DNA of 64,000 nt from CAYVQF01 sp964454015 (GTDB taxonomy: Bacteria; Myxococcota_A; Bradymonadia; UBA4248): assembly GCA_964454015.1 (NCBI GenBank), contig CAYVQF010000021.1, forward strand, positions 1 to 64,000, read 5' to 3'. Under the pieces are notes generated by a model. That model searched no databases. It saw only the letters and a program-made list of their open reading frames with translations, and was not told the origin of the DNA. Numbering within the stretch: position 1 is the first letter of the stretch; every line of letters starts with the position of its first letter. A program made the position numbers and the translations under genes. Positions 26,087-34,398 of this stretch are shown in pieces.

Positions 26087-26767
26087 ATGTGCATCTCTGA
26101 CGAAGTCTGGAAGAAGTGCAGCGCCTGCCGCCGCCCCATCACCTATGGTGCCGTGTATTGGGCCTGCTCGGTGTCCACCTGCAACAGCAAACGCATGGGG
26201 CTCTTTTTCTGCTCCATCGGCTGCTGGGACGCGCACCTCCCCGAGGCACGCCACCGCTCGGCGGCGGCCGTAGAGCAGCGGGCCCCCAGCGCCCCCGAGC
26301 CTGAGGCGCCCGCGCCGCAGAGCTCTGCCAAAGCAGCCGCGGCGCGGCCAGCCCTCCACGGCGATGCGCCGCGGGAGATCCTCATCGTCGCCGCCCACCT
26401 GGAATCCTACGTGGCCGATCGCGCTGGCGAGCCCCTCAAAGTGCCACCAGCGGTGCTACATCTCTTGAGTGACTACCTCCGCGAGCGTTGCGACGCGGCC
26501 ATCCAGCGCGCCCAGGCCGCAGGGCGCAAGACCGTCCTCGAGCGCGATGTGGCCCCTCCCCCTGCCGCCCCGGCAGGCCCCATGCTCTGCATCGTCTCGC
26601 GGGTCAAGCACTACATCCGCGCCACGGCAGACTGCAACACCGCCGCCGCCGCCTTGGACTTGCTCTCGGCGCACGTCCGCGCCCTCGCCCACGAAGGGGT
26701 ACGCAAAGTGCTGCGCGAAGAACGCGGCACCCTGCTGCCCAGCGACCTGCCGCCCAGGGCCTACTGA
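26087..26767 (+). CDS. Zinc-finger protein with two histone-fold-like domains
   Basis: A 226-residue protein with an unusual layout. Residues 1-50 contain seven potential zinc ligands: CSAC (11, 14), Cys27, Cys32, FFCSIGC (42, 46) and His50. A Pro/Ala/Glu linker follows (51-95). Residues 96-155 read like a histone fold: helix EILIVAAHLESYV, a middle helix PPAVLHLLSDYLRERCDAAIQRAQ, then AGRKTVLERDV, which closely echoes the archaeal histone L2/alpha3 stretch AGRKTI..ED. Residues 167-221 repeat the plan: IVSRVKHYIRAT, AAALDLLSAHVRALAHEGVRKVLREERGTLLPSDL. Histone folds normally pair, so one chain could form a pseudodimer; DNA or protein binding is inferred. It is divergent from rex and overlaps the next convergent gene by 7 nt. 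The start is MCISDEVW; the upstream frame is non-coding. Confidence 0.6.
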   Translation: MCISDEVWKKCSACRRPITYGAVYWACSVSTCNSKRMGLFFCSIGCWDAHLPEARHRSAAAVEQRAPSAPEPEAPAPQSSAKAAAARPALHGDAPREILIVAAHLESYVADRAGEPLKVPPAVLHLLSDYLRERCDAAIQRAQAAGRKTVLERDVAPPPAAPAGPMLCIVSRVKHYIRATADCNTAAAALDLLSAHVRALAHEGVRKVLREERGTLLPSDLPPRAY

Positions 26768-27294
26768 GTCTCGATCTCGAGCACGATGCCAAAGCGGAGA
26801 TGGAGCACCGCCTCGGGCTCCCACGCAGGCACCAGCGCGTGGCGCATGATCTCCCAGTCGAGGCTCACCCGCTGATCGACCACGAAATCCCTGAGGTCTT
26901 CGTGGAGGACGATGTCGAGGGAACGCTCCAGCTCCCCCGGGCGGAAGGACTTGCCCTGCACGGCGAGCACGCGCCGCGAGGTGGCAGGCTCGATGACAAA
27001 GATGTCGATGGTGGAGAACACCGAGAGATCCAGCCCCTCAGGGTTGTCGGCCTCGGTGTCGATGGCGACCCAGGCCTGGTGGAGGACGGCGTTGCGCGCT
27101 GCGGCGACATCACGCTCGAAGCGAAAGCGCTTGGCCGTGGTGAAGAGCCCCACCTCGACCCCAGGCACCTCGAGGGAGGTGGTGATGGCATCGTGGAAGA
27201 CGTTGACATCACAGCCACTGGCCAGCAACAACCCGAGCGCCAGCGCCGCAACGCCGCGGCCACACTGCAGGACACTTCCCCAGGAATCTCTCAT
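26761..27294 (-). CDS. Lipoprotein of unknown function
   Basis: A 177-residue protein with a lipoprotein signal (VAALALGLLLASGC, lipidated Cys28). The mature part is a mix of strands and helices: FHDAITTSLEVPGVEVGLFTTAKRF, VFSTIDIFVIEPATSRRVLAVQG, a helix with SLDIVLHEDLRDFVV, and a final strand set ending VLHLRFGIVLEIETQ. The alternating pattern of the end suggests a beta-barrel or jellyroll rather than an enzyme. The ATG at 27294 directly precedes the signal peptide. The stop overlaps that of the convergent histone-fold-like protein by 7 nt. It and the next minus-strand gene are 151 nt apart. Confidence 0.7.
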   Translation of the reverse strand: MRDSWGSVLQCGRGVAALALGLLLASGCDVNVFHDAITTSLEVPGVEVGLFTTAKRFRFERDVAAARNAVLHQAWVAIDTEADNPEGLDLSVFSTIDIFVIEPATSRRVLAVQGKSFRPGELERSLDIVLHEDLRDFVVDQRVSLDWEIMRHALVPAWEPEAVLHLRFGIVLEIETQ

Positions 27295-27445
27295 GGCGCG
27301 CCTCGAAAGTCGTGACACCAGCATCGCCGCCGTCGCCCACACTTGGGACACAGCCAAGCAAAGCTCTCCACCCAAGGGTCATCATGGTGGATGCATCGAG
27401 GCCGCGCAAGGGGCATTGAGGCCGCGCGCCCCTGCACGTGACGCC

Positions 27446-28318
27446 TCAACGCCGACAGCGGCTCGCGCTGGGGGGGCCCAGGTAGAGGTTGTCGTAATAG
27501 ACGTCGGCAAAGACCTCGGCCGAGCCGGGCCCGCGCAGATCGAATCGCGCCTCATAGAGGATGCGCAGCTTGTGCCCCGGACCGGGCACATAACCCCAAT
27601 GGGTCTGGAAATCCTGGGCGGGGTTGGTCGCAAAGGGCACCCACTGCCCCCGCACGGGCTCCCGCTGTCGCGGCGACTCGAGGAAGATGTAGTGGGCGTT
27701 GCCAATCTGGTGCGGCTGCGTCTCAGCGCCGCTGACGACGTAGCGAAGCTGGGCGTTGCCCTGGCCAACGTCGCGGCTCAAATCGATGATGACGAGCTGA
27801 AGGTACTGCCGCTCGGCACCCCGTGACCATTTGTCCACATAGTAGTAACCCTCGATGCAGCCCGGCAACGCCTCTGTCAGCTCGACCTCCTGCACGGCGC
27901 CCCAGACGATGGTCGAGCGGGCGTCGTTCTGGGAACGCAGCGGCAAGAGCACCGAGGCGTCGCCTTCATAGGCCAGGTTGCGGCTGATCCTGAAGGGCGC
28001 CCACCCTTTGGACCACTCCAACCAGTGCCAGCCCACCTCTCCTTGCTCAAAGCCTGGATTTGCCAGGAGATTGCCCGCCTCGACGATGGGCGGCAGCGCC
28101 TCGGAGGCCACGGCGCGCTCAGCCTCAGGTGTGGCGGCAGGCGCGACCTCCTGGGTGGCTGTGGCGTGGGGCCGCAAGGCCAACCACAGCGAGAGGGCCA
28201 CGACGGCCGCGGCGAGCACGAGCACGACGGTCGTCGTGGACGCCCTGCGGGCGGGGCGCCCTGCCGGTGGCGGCGATGACGTGGGAGCACGCGGCGTTTT
28301 CTTGCTTTTCTTGGCCAT
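27446..28318 (-). CDS. Membrane-anchored carbohydrate-binding-like secreted protein
   Basis: A 290-residue protein with a short basic N-terminus (MAKKSKKTPRAP), one membrane helix (TTTVVLVLAAAVVALSLWLAL) and an Ala/Glu-rich stalk. The body resembles galactose-binding or CBM-type beta-sandwich domains: NLLANPGFEQGEVGWHWLEW, SLLLPLRSQNDARS-like middle, then VQEVELTEALPGCIEGYYYVDKW and a C-terminal strand set with ARFDLRGPGSAEVFADVYYDNLYL. Such domains often bind carbohydrate, but no catalytic site is seen. ATG 28318 has AGAGG upstream; a TTG two codons earlier is possible. The anchored topology points to the periplasm or surface. Confidence 0.7.
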   Translation of the reverse strand: MAKKSKKTPRAPTSSPPPAGRPARRASTTTVVLVLAAAVVALSLWLALRPHATATQEVAPAATPEAERAVASEALPPIVEAGNLLANPGFEQGEVGWHWLEWSKGWAPFRISRNLAYEGDASVLLPLRSQNDARSTIVWGAVQEVELTEALPGCIEGYYYVDKWSRGAERQYLQLVIIDLSRDVGQGNAQLRYVVSGAETQPHQIGNAHYIFLESPRQREPVRGQWVPFATNPAQDFQTHWGYVPGPGHKLRILYEARFDLRGPGSAEVFADVYYDNLYLGPPSASRCRR

Positions 28319-28563
28319 GAGCAACCTCTGAAACAGTCAACGAGCTGCCCCACTCCATAACAGGCAGCGCCCGTCATCACAAGGCCATGTGCGGCGCTTC
28401 GCGCCCAAATCGGCGCGCCCCAGGTGGCGTTGCAAACAGTAAAAGGTGCGAGATTCGTCAATATTTTACGCAGTGATAAGATCCCAGTCGCGACGCGTGG
28501 CCGTCGCCGCTTGGGCCCTGAGCTCAGCGCCTTCTTCCCATCCGTACCGGTGACGCAAGCGCC

Positions 28564-29472
28564 ATGGAAATCGTCTTCGCCCAGGCCAGTGACAAAGGCA
28601 TCAGCCGCCAGGAGAATCAAGACGCCATGGGGACCTTCTCCGGTCCATGGGGTCGCCTCTTCGTCGTCTGCGACGGCCTGGGCGGTCATGCCGGCGGTGC
28701 CATCGCCAGTCGGGTGGCGGTGCAGCGCATCGGGGCGGCCTTCGCCGAGGCCATCGCCAGCGCCTTGCCGGCAGCGGCACTGGAGGCGGCTCTCGTGAGC
28801 GGCAACCAGGCCGTGCGCGCGGCAGCCCAAAAGAGCGGCCTGGTCGAGATGGCGACGACCTGCGTCGCCCTCTTCATCCCCACGGATCTCCAGCACGCCT
28901 ACGCGGCCCACGCTGGGGACAGTCGCATTTACCGCATTCGCGGGCAGGAGATCGCCCAGATCACTCGGGACCACACGGAATACCAACGCCGCCTCGACGC
29001 GGGCGAGAGCGTCCCCGAGCGGGGGCCAGGGACGGAGCTCCTCCACTTGGTCGAGCGTTCCTTGGGCCCAAGCCCAGAGCTCGACGTGAGCGTCAGCGAG
29101 CCCCTGCCCCTGCGCGAGGGCGACGTGTATTTGCTGTGCAGCGACGGCCTCACCACCATGCTCGACGACGAGGACATCCGCCGCTATGTGGGCGAGCTGC
29201 CGCCATCGTCGGCCGTCGTCGAGTTGGTGGGCCTGGCCAATGCCCGCGGCGGCTACGACAACATCACCGTGCAGGTGGTCGAGATCGCCAGCGCCCTGCA
29301 TCGCGACGCTCCCTCCGAGAGTGGCTTGGTCCGCATCTCGGATCTCCTGGCCGAGCATCAGGATTTTCGGGCCCGACAACAGCGCATCCGCAAGCGCCAG
29401 CGGCTCTTCGTCACCGCCGTGGTCGTCGTCTGTGTGTGGATTCTCCTTGCATGTGTGTGGGCCGCGGTTTAG
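28564..29472 (+). CDS. PP2C-family Ser/Thr protein phosphatase with C-terminal membrane helix
   Basis: A 302-residue protein. The PP2C motifs are KGISRQENQDAM, VVCDGLGGHAGG (Asp37 binding metal), TTCVALFI, AHAGDSRIYRIR, and LCSDGLT followed by GGYDNITVQVVE. It ends with a single membrane helix after RKRQRLFVTAVVVVCVWILLAC, so the catalytic domain faces the cytoplasm. Such phosphatases reverse Hanks-type kinase action; a dual-domain kinase lies at 49.9 kb, but a link is only inferred. The kamA-type gene starts 38 nt downstream. Confidence 0.92.
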   Translation: MEIVFAQASDKGISRQENQDAMGTFSGPWGRLFVVCDGLGGHAGGAIASRVAVQRIGAAFAEAIASALPAAALEAALVSGNQAVRAAAQKSGLVEMATTCVALFIPTDLQHAYAAHAGDSRIYRIRGQEIAQITRDHTEYQRRLDAGESVPERGPGTELLHLVERSLGPSPELDVSVSEPLPLREGDVYLLCSDGLTTMLDDEDIRRYVGELPPSSAVVELVGLANARGGYDNITVQVVEIASALHRDAPSESGLVRISDLLAEHQDFRARQQRIRKRQRLFVTAVVVVCVWILLACVWAAV

Positions 29473-29510
29473 ATGCTCTTGACGGCGTGACCCGCCGCCG
29501 AGGAGCGACC

Positions 29511-30728
29511 ATGGATCCGCACCCCAGCCACAATCCAGGCCCCAGCGCCGACGACGCGCGCCTCCAGGCCGACTTTGTCCGCCGCCCCGACCTAGCGCCG
29601 GTGCCCCCTCCCCAAGCGGTCTCGACTTACGCCCAACGCCCGGCCTGCTGGGCCCACGTCTCCCAGGAGAATTGGTCCAAGTGGCGTTGGCAGATGCGGC
29701 ACCGGGTACGCAGCGCCGCCGCCCTGGCGCCCATCCTCGACCTCAGCCCTGAGGACGAGGCCGCCATCACCTGGGCCGCGAGCCGCTTCCCCCTCTTGAC
29801 CACACCCCACTACCTCGCCCTGGCCCAGGCCACGGCGCCGTGCGCCATCCGCGCGCAAATCCTCCCCTCTTGGTCCGAAGTCACCCATGGCCACGACGGG
29901 CTCTGGGATCCACTGGGTGAAGGGGCGCACGGCCTGCAACCAGGCTTGACCCAACGCTACCCCGACCGCGTACTCTTGGTGCTGCGCCACAGTTGTGCCA
30001 GCCACTGCCGTCACTGCACCCGGCGCCGCAAAGTTGGCGACCCGAGCCAGGCCCCGACCCGCGCCGAGATCGAGGCGGCGCTCAACACCATCGCCGCCAC
30101 CCCCACCATCCGCGATGTCCTGGTCTCTGGCGGCGACCCCTTGTCCCTGTCGACGCGGCGCTTGGGCGCAGTGCTGTCGCGCCTGCGCGCCATCCCCCAC
30201 CTCGACGTGATCCGCCTCTGTACGCGGATGCCCGTGACCCTACCCCAGCGCATCGACGCCGCGCTGTGTGAGTGTCTGCGGGCCCTGGGCCCCATCTACG
30301 TCAACACCCACTTCAACCACCCACAAGAGGCCAGCGTTGAGAGCGGCGCGGCTCTGCAGCGTCTCCGCCTGTCGGGCTGCATCCTGAACAATCAGATGGT
30401 GCTCCTGCGCGGTGTGAACGACGACGCCGCCATCATCGAGTCCATGAACCGCTGGCTGTTGCGACACGGCTGTAGGCCCTACTACCTCTTTCAGGTGGAC
30501 CGCGGCCAACATACAGGCCATTTTCGCTGCCCCCTCGCGGTCGGTCAGGGGATCCTGCGCCGTCTGCGCGGGCGCATGGGTGGCCTGGGAGTGCCACGCT
30601 TTGTGGTGGATTTGCCGGGAGGCTGGGGCAAGGCCTGTGCTGAGTTAGCCGAGGCGGCGCCCGGCGCTCGGGGCGTCCCATTGTTGTGGAGCTGGCGCGG
30701 CCTGTGGGTCCCTTACGAAGATCTTTGA
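29511..30728 (+). CDS. KamA-family radical SAM aminomutase
   Basis: A 405-residue protein of the lysine 2,3-aminomutase family. WSKWRWQMRHRV near residue 55 matches the N-terminal signature. The radical SAM cluster motif is CASHCRHC (Cys162, Cys166, Cys169), followed by TRRRKVGD. DVLVSGGDPLSLS, IRLCTRMPVTLPQRI, FNHPQEAS and LRGVNDDA follow. The PLP-binding lysine lies in LPGGWGKAC (Lys374). These enzymes shift an amino group using SAM-derived 5'-deoxyadenosyl radical. Family subtype (lysine, glutamate or other) cannot be settled. The start has GAGGAG 6 nt upstream. A PP2C gene precedes it closely and a terminator follows, so the two may share a transcript. Confidence 0.88.
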   Translation: MDPHPSHNPGPSADDARLQADFVRRPDLAPVPPPQAVSTYAQRPACWAHVSQENWSKWRWQMRHRVRSAAALAPILDLSPEDEAAITWAASRFPLLTTPHYLALAQATAPCAIRAQILPSWSEVTHGHDGLWDPLGEGAHGLQPGLTQRYPDRVLLVLRHSCASHCRHCTRRRKVGDPSQAPTRAEIEAALNTIAATPTIRDVLVSGGDPLSLSTRRLGAVLSRLRAIPHLDVIRLCTRMPVTLPQRIDAALCECLRALGPIYVNTHFNHPQEASVESGAALQRLRLSGCILNNQMVLLRGVNDDAAIIESMNRWLLRHGCRPYYLFQVDRGQHTGHFRCPLAVGQGILRRLRGRMGGLGVPRFVVDLPGGWGKACAELAEAAPGARGVPLLWSWRGLWVPYEDL

Positions 30729-30822
30729 AGGGCTCTGTCGCTGCCTCCTGGCTATCTATTAATAATAGGGTGCGCGTTAAAGGGGTTTGCGCGGTGATTT
30801 TTTCGGGTCTAGTTCTCCCTCG

Positions 30823-30852
30823 GCGATGACTTTGAGGTCATCGCTATTTTTT
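30823..30852 (+). terminator. Rho-independent terminator of the PP2C/kamA unit
   Basis: GCGATGAC and GTCATCGC form an 8-bp stem around a 6-nt loop, followed by TATTTTTT. It lies about 95 nt after the kamA-type stop and immediately before the tRNA operon promoter. Confidence 0.85.
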
Positions 30853-30853
30853 C

Positions 30854-30882
30854 TTGACACTTGTACTTGCACGGCCTATAAA
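30854..30882 (+). promoter_or_regulatory. Consensus sigma-70 promoter P1 of the tRNA-tuf operon
   Basis: TTGACA at 30854-30859 and TATAAA at 30877-30882 are separated by 17 nt, close to the ideal for stable-RNA genes. It starts two bases past the upstream terminator and about 110 nt before the first tRNA. Confidence 0.85.
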
Positions 30883-30956
30883 ACGCAGCCTTACCGCAGC
30901 GCCTACGGCCTGTGGTGCCGTGGCTGGGAAACACGCTTTCCGCATGCTCATGTTCC

Positions 30957-30984
30957 TTGACAATAGAATCGAAATCGGTAATTT
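30957..30984 (+). promoter_or_regulatory. Possible second promoter P2 before the tRNAs
   Basis: TTGACA at 30957-30962 and TAATTT at 30979-30984 with a 16-nt spacer. The -10 ends 17 nt before the first tRNA. Tandem promoters are common at stable-RNA operons, but the -10 is imperfect. Confidence 0.4.
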
Positions 30985-31001
30985 GGCGCCCGCGATCGGG
31001 C

Positions 31002-31074
31002 GCTGGTGTAGCTCAATTGGCAGAGCATCTGATTTGTAATCAGGAGGTTGGGGGTTCAAGTCCCTTCACCAGCA
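31002..31074 (+). tRNA. tRNA-Thr (anticodon UGU)
   Basis: A 73-nt cloverleaf: acceptor GCTGGTG pairs with CACCAGC, D-arm with AGCTCAATTGGCAGAGC, anticodon loop TTTGTAA giving UGU, T-arm GGTTCAAGTCC. CCA is not encoded. First of four tRNAs in the Thr-Tyr-Gly-Thr order seen in E. coli upstream of tufB. Confidence 0.95.
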
Positions 31075-31097
31075 TAGATCGTGGTCGTTTTTGCCTT

Positions 31098-31179
31098 GGA
31101 GGGGTGCCCGAGCGGTTAAAGGGGGCGGACTGTAAATCCGTTGGCAACGCCTACGAAGGTTCGAATCCTTCCCCCTCCA
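31098..31179 (+). tRNA. tRNA-Tyr (anticodon GUA)
   Basis: An 82-nt class II tRNA: acceptor GGAGGGG pairs with CCCCTCC, anticodon loop CTGTAAA gives GUA, a long variable arm (GTTGGCAACGCCTACG region) is typical of Tyr, and the T-arm is GGTTCGAATCC. CCA not encoded. Confidence 0.95.
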
Positions 31180-31239
31180 TTTTAAGATGATGACGCGACG
31201 CGTGCATCGCCACGCGTCGCGGGATCATCTTTTGTTTAT

Positions 31240-31312
31240 GCGGGAGTAGCTCAGTTGGTAGAGCATCAGCCTTCCAAGCTGAGGGTCGCGGGTTCGAACC
31301 CCGTCTCCCGCT
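31240..31312 (+). tRNA. tRNA-Gly (anticodon UCC)
   Basis: A 73-nt cloverleaf: acceptor GCGGGAG pairs with CTCCCGC, anticodon loop CTTCCAA gives UCC, T-arm GGTTCGAACC. CCA not encoded. Confidence 0.95.
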
Positions 31313-31367
31313 CTTCCACGACATCCGACGGGCGCTTGCAGAGCGCCATCGCCGTTTCGAGTGGGGT

Positions 31368-31440
<73 letters not shown>

Positions 31441-31619
31441 TGTGGGCGTCCTGGTGCATGGCATGCGTATCTTTTGCCGCAAACCGAGGGCGATCACGGC
31501 GTTTGTGCTCGACAGCAGGGGAGTGTGCTCCGGTTCCGGAGTGGTGCTTTTTTCGGTTTACTGTTAGTCTTTTTTGCGCTCCCACCCTCATCCATTTGAA
31601 TTGCGAAGGAGAAGCCGGC

Positions 31620-32810
31620 ATGGCCAAGGAGAAGTTTGAACGAAAGAAGCCCCACGTCAACGTGGGGACCATCGGCCACGTCGACCATGGGAAGACGACG
31701 TTGACCGCAGCCATCACCATGTATCTTAACAAGAAGTACTCTGGCGTTAAGATCATGAAGTTCGACGAAATCGACAAGGCGCCGGAAGAGAAAGAGCGTG
31801 GTATCACCATCGCGACGGCCCACGTCGAGTACGAAACGGCCAACCGTCACTATGCCCACGTCGACTGCCCCGGACACGCTGACTACGTGAAGAACATGAT
31901 CACGGGTGCGGCGCAGATGGACGGCGCGATCCTCGTGGTGAGCGCGGCTGACGGCCCCATGCCGCAGACCCGCGAGCACATCCTCTTGGCCCGTCAGGTC
32001 GGTGTGCCTTACATCGTGGTCTACCTGAACAAAGCCGACATGGTGGATGACTCCGAGCTCTTGGAGTTGGTCGAGTTGGAAGTGCGCGAGCTGCTCTCCA
32101 GCTACGAGTTCCCTGGCGACGACATCCCTATCATCACCGGCAGCGCCCTGCAGGCGATGGAAGAGATCGACTCGCACCTGGGTACCCAGAGCATCGATCG
32201 CTTGATGGATGCCGTGGACTCCTATATCCCCACGCCTGAGCGTCAGGTCGACAAGCCCTTCTTGATGCCCGTCGAAGACGTCTTCACCATCTCTGGTCGC
32301 GGCACCGTGGCCACGGGTCGTATCGAACGCGGTATGATCAAGGTCGGCGAGCCCGTCGAGATCGTGGGTCTGAAAGAGGCGGTGGACAAGAGCGTCGTCA
32401 CGGGCGTTGAGATGTTCCGCAAGCTCCTCGACTTCGGTCAGGCTGGCGACAACGTCGGCTGCCTGCTCCGTGGTGTCAAGAAGGAAGACATCGAGCGCGG
32501 TCAAGTCTTGGCGAAACCGGGCAGCATCGCCCCGCACAAGACCTTCACCGCCGAGATTTACGTCCTGTCCAAGGCCGAAGGTGGGCGGCACACGCCGTTC
32601 TTCAATGGCTACCGTCCGCAGTTCTACTTCCGTACCACCGACGTGACCGGCGTGGTGACCCTCGACAACGTCGAGATGGTGATGCCTGGTGACAACGTCT
32701 CGGTTCGGGTCGAGCTCATCACGCCCATCGCGATGGAACAAGGCTTGCGCTTCGCTATCCGCGAAGGTGGCCGTACCGTAGGCGCTGGGGTCGTTGCTGC
32801 CATTATCTAG
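31620..32810 (+). CDS. tuf: Translation elongation factor Tu
   Basis: A 396-residue EF-Tu. GTPase motifs are GHVDHGKTT (G1), RGITI (G2), DCPGHADY (G3), the N-K-A-D of YLNKADM (G4) and GSAL (G5), followed by the two beta-barrel domains with RGTVATGRIERG and KPGSIAPHKTF. It delivers aminoacyl-tRNA to the ribosomal A site. The ATG at 31620 has GAAGGAG upstream; the longer frame begins inside the last tRNA region and is not coding. The tRNA-tuf-tRNA-Trp-secE-nusG context is a deeply conserved bacterial arrangement. Confidence 0.99.
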   Translation: MAKEKFERKKPHVNVGTIGHVDHGKTTLTAAITMYLNKKYSGVKIMKFDEIDKAPEEKERGITIATAHVEYETANRHYAHVDCPGHADYVKNMITGAAQMDGAILVVSAADGPMPQTREHILLARQVGVPYIVVYLNKADMVDDSELLELVELEVRELLSSYEFPGDDIPIITGSALQAMEEIDSHLGTQSIDRLMDAVDSYIPTPERQVDKPFLMPVEDVFTISGRGTVATGRIERGMIKVGEPVEIVGLKEAVDKSVVTGVEMFRKLLDFGQAGDNVGCLLRGVKKEDIERGQVLAKPGSIAPHKTFTAEIYVLSKAEGGRHTPFFNGYRPQFYFRTTDVTGVVTLDNVEMVMPGDNVSVRVELITPIAMEQGLRFAIREGGRTVGAGVVAAII

Positions 32811-32820
32811 TTGTGTCTTG

Positions 32821-32851
32821 GGTCGTCGCGGCGTTCTGCGCCACGACGACC
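32821..32851 (+). other. Long hairpin between tuf and tRNA-Trp
   Basis: GGTCGTCGCGGCG (32821-32833) and CGCCACGACGACC (32839-32851) form a 13-bp stem with one mismatch and a 5-nt loop. There is no T-run. It starts 10 nt after the tuf stop and ends 3 nt before tRNA-Trp, so it may be an RNase processing site separating mRNA from tRNA. Confidence 0.6.
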
Positions 32852-32854
32852 CCT

Positions 32855-32927
32855 AGGGGTGTAGCTCAGTTGGTAGAGCAACGGCCTCCAAAGCCGTGGG
32901 CCGGGGGTTCGAGTCCCTCCACCCCTG
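32855..32927 (+). tRNA. tRNA-Trp (anticodon CCA)
   Basis: A 73-nt cloverleaf: acceptor AGGGGTG pairs with CACCCCT, anticodon loop CTCCAAA gives CCA, T-arm GGTTCGAGTCC. No encoded 3' CCA. It lies between tuf and secE, as in many bacteria. Confidence 0.95.
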
Positions 32928-32966
32928 TCTCGGCCATCTTTCTTGGCCGGAGATGAGGATTGCGCG

Positions 32967-33356
32967 ATGGATGACGTGGTTCGATGGGTCAATCTGTCGT
33001 TCGTGTTTGCTGGGATCATCTTGTGGTGGTTCTTTGCGCGCGTGAGCGAATCGGTGATGGCCTTGGTCAATGTGCCTGATAGCCAGGTTTTGGGAGAGCA
33101 CCTGACGCAAGCCTCGCTCTTTGGCTTGGGTCTGGCCATTGTGGTCACCCTGGTCTTGTGGCGACACAAGCGTCTCTATGAAGGGGGGCTCAACGTCGCC
33201 CGCGAAGCCAAACGCGTCACTTGGCCCAACTACGCTGAGACGAAGTCTGCCACCAAGGTGGTGATCGTCACGACAGCGATCATCTCGCTGATTCTCTTTG
33301 CCTTCGACGCTGTTTTTCAACGTCTGACGGCCATGATTCTCGGCATCGACGGATAG
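32967..33356 (+). CDS. secE: Protein translocase subunit SecE
   Basis: A 129-residue SecE with three membrane helices, like E. coli. Two N-terminal helices (WVNLSFVFAGIILWWFFA and the ASLFGLGLAIVVTLVLW region) precede the conserved amphipathic stretch GGLNVAREAKRVTWPNYAETKSATKVV and the last helix. SecE clamps SecY in the translocon. ATG 32967 is 10 nt past GAGGA. nusG starts 23 nt downstream. Confidence 0.94.
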   Translation: MDDVVRWVNLSFVFAGIILWWFFARVSESVMALVNVPDSQVLGEHLTQASLFGLGLAIVVTLVLWRHKRLYEGGLNVAREAKRVTWPNYAETKSATKVVIVTTAIISLILFAFDAVFQRLTAMILGIDG

Positions 33357-33379
33357 CGACTGAGTGAAGGCGGCACCTC

Positions 33380-33910
33380 ATGAAGTGGTACATCGTGAAC
33401 GCCCACTCTGGGTTTGAGAACAAGGCCAAGATAGCCCTACAGGAGCGCATCGAGGCTTCCACTCTGAAGGATTTCTTCGGAGACATCCTCATCCCGGTCG
33501 AGACGGTGATCGAAAGCAAAAAAGGGGAGAAGCGCACCACGACGCGGAAGTTCTTCCCCGGTTACCTCCTCGTGCAGATGGAGCTCACCAACGAGACCTG
33601 GCACTTGGTGAAATCGACGCCGAAGATCACCGGCTTCGTTGGCGGCGGCACCACCCCACCGGCGATGCCCGATGCCGAAGTGCAGCGCATCCTCGGCCAG
33701 ATGAAGGAGTCCATCGACAAGCCGGATCTCCTGCAGAGCATCGAAGAGGGCGACAATGTCCGGGTGACGGACGGTCCCTTCTCGAACTTCACCGGCAGTA
33801 TTGAACAAGTTGACCGCGACAAGGGGCGGGTTCGGGTTCTGGTCAGCATCTTCGGGCGAGTCGTGCCCGTGGAACTCGAGTTTGGCCAGGTAGAAAAAGT
33901 GAGCGCGTGA
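33380..33910 (+). CDS. nusG: Transcription termination/antitermination protein NusG
   Basis: A 176-residue NusG: N-terminal NGN domain (KWYIVNAHSGFENKAK, a beta strand with RKFFPGYLLVQM, and WHLVKSTPKITGFVG) and a C-terminal KOW domain (GDNVRVTDGPFSNFTGSIEQVD, VRVLVSIFGRVVPVELEFGQVE). It couples RNA polymerase to the ribosome and Rho. It follows secE and precedes rplK by 47 nt, the canonical order. Confidence 0.98.
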   Translation: MKWYIVNAHSGFENKAKIALQERIEASTLKDFFGDILIPVETVIESKKGEKRTTTRKFFPGYLLVQMELTNETWHLVKSTPKITGFVGGGTTPPAMPDAEVQRILGQMKESIDKPDLLQSIEEGDNVRVTDGPFSNFTGSIEQVDRDKGRVRVLVSIFGRVVPVELEFGQVEKVSA

Positions 33911-33957
33911 TCGCGCTTGTGCGCACACCAGTGCCGAAACATTTGGATTGAAGTGTC

Positions 33958-34383
<426 letters not shown>

Positions 34384-34398
34384 CGGAGGGTCGGCGCG

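Noticed and set aside
28647..29510. Long Arg/Pro-rich N-terminal extension of the kamA-type frame over the PP2C gene
   Set aside because: It is the shifted frame of the phosphatase gene; the real start at 29511 has GAGGAG and matches the family N terminus.
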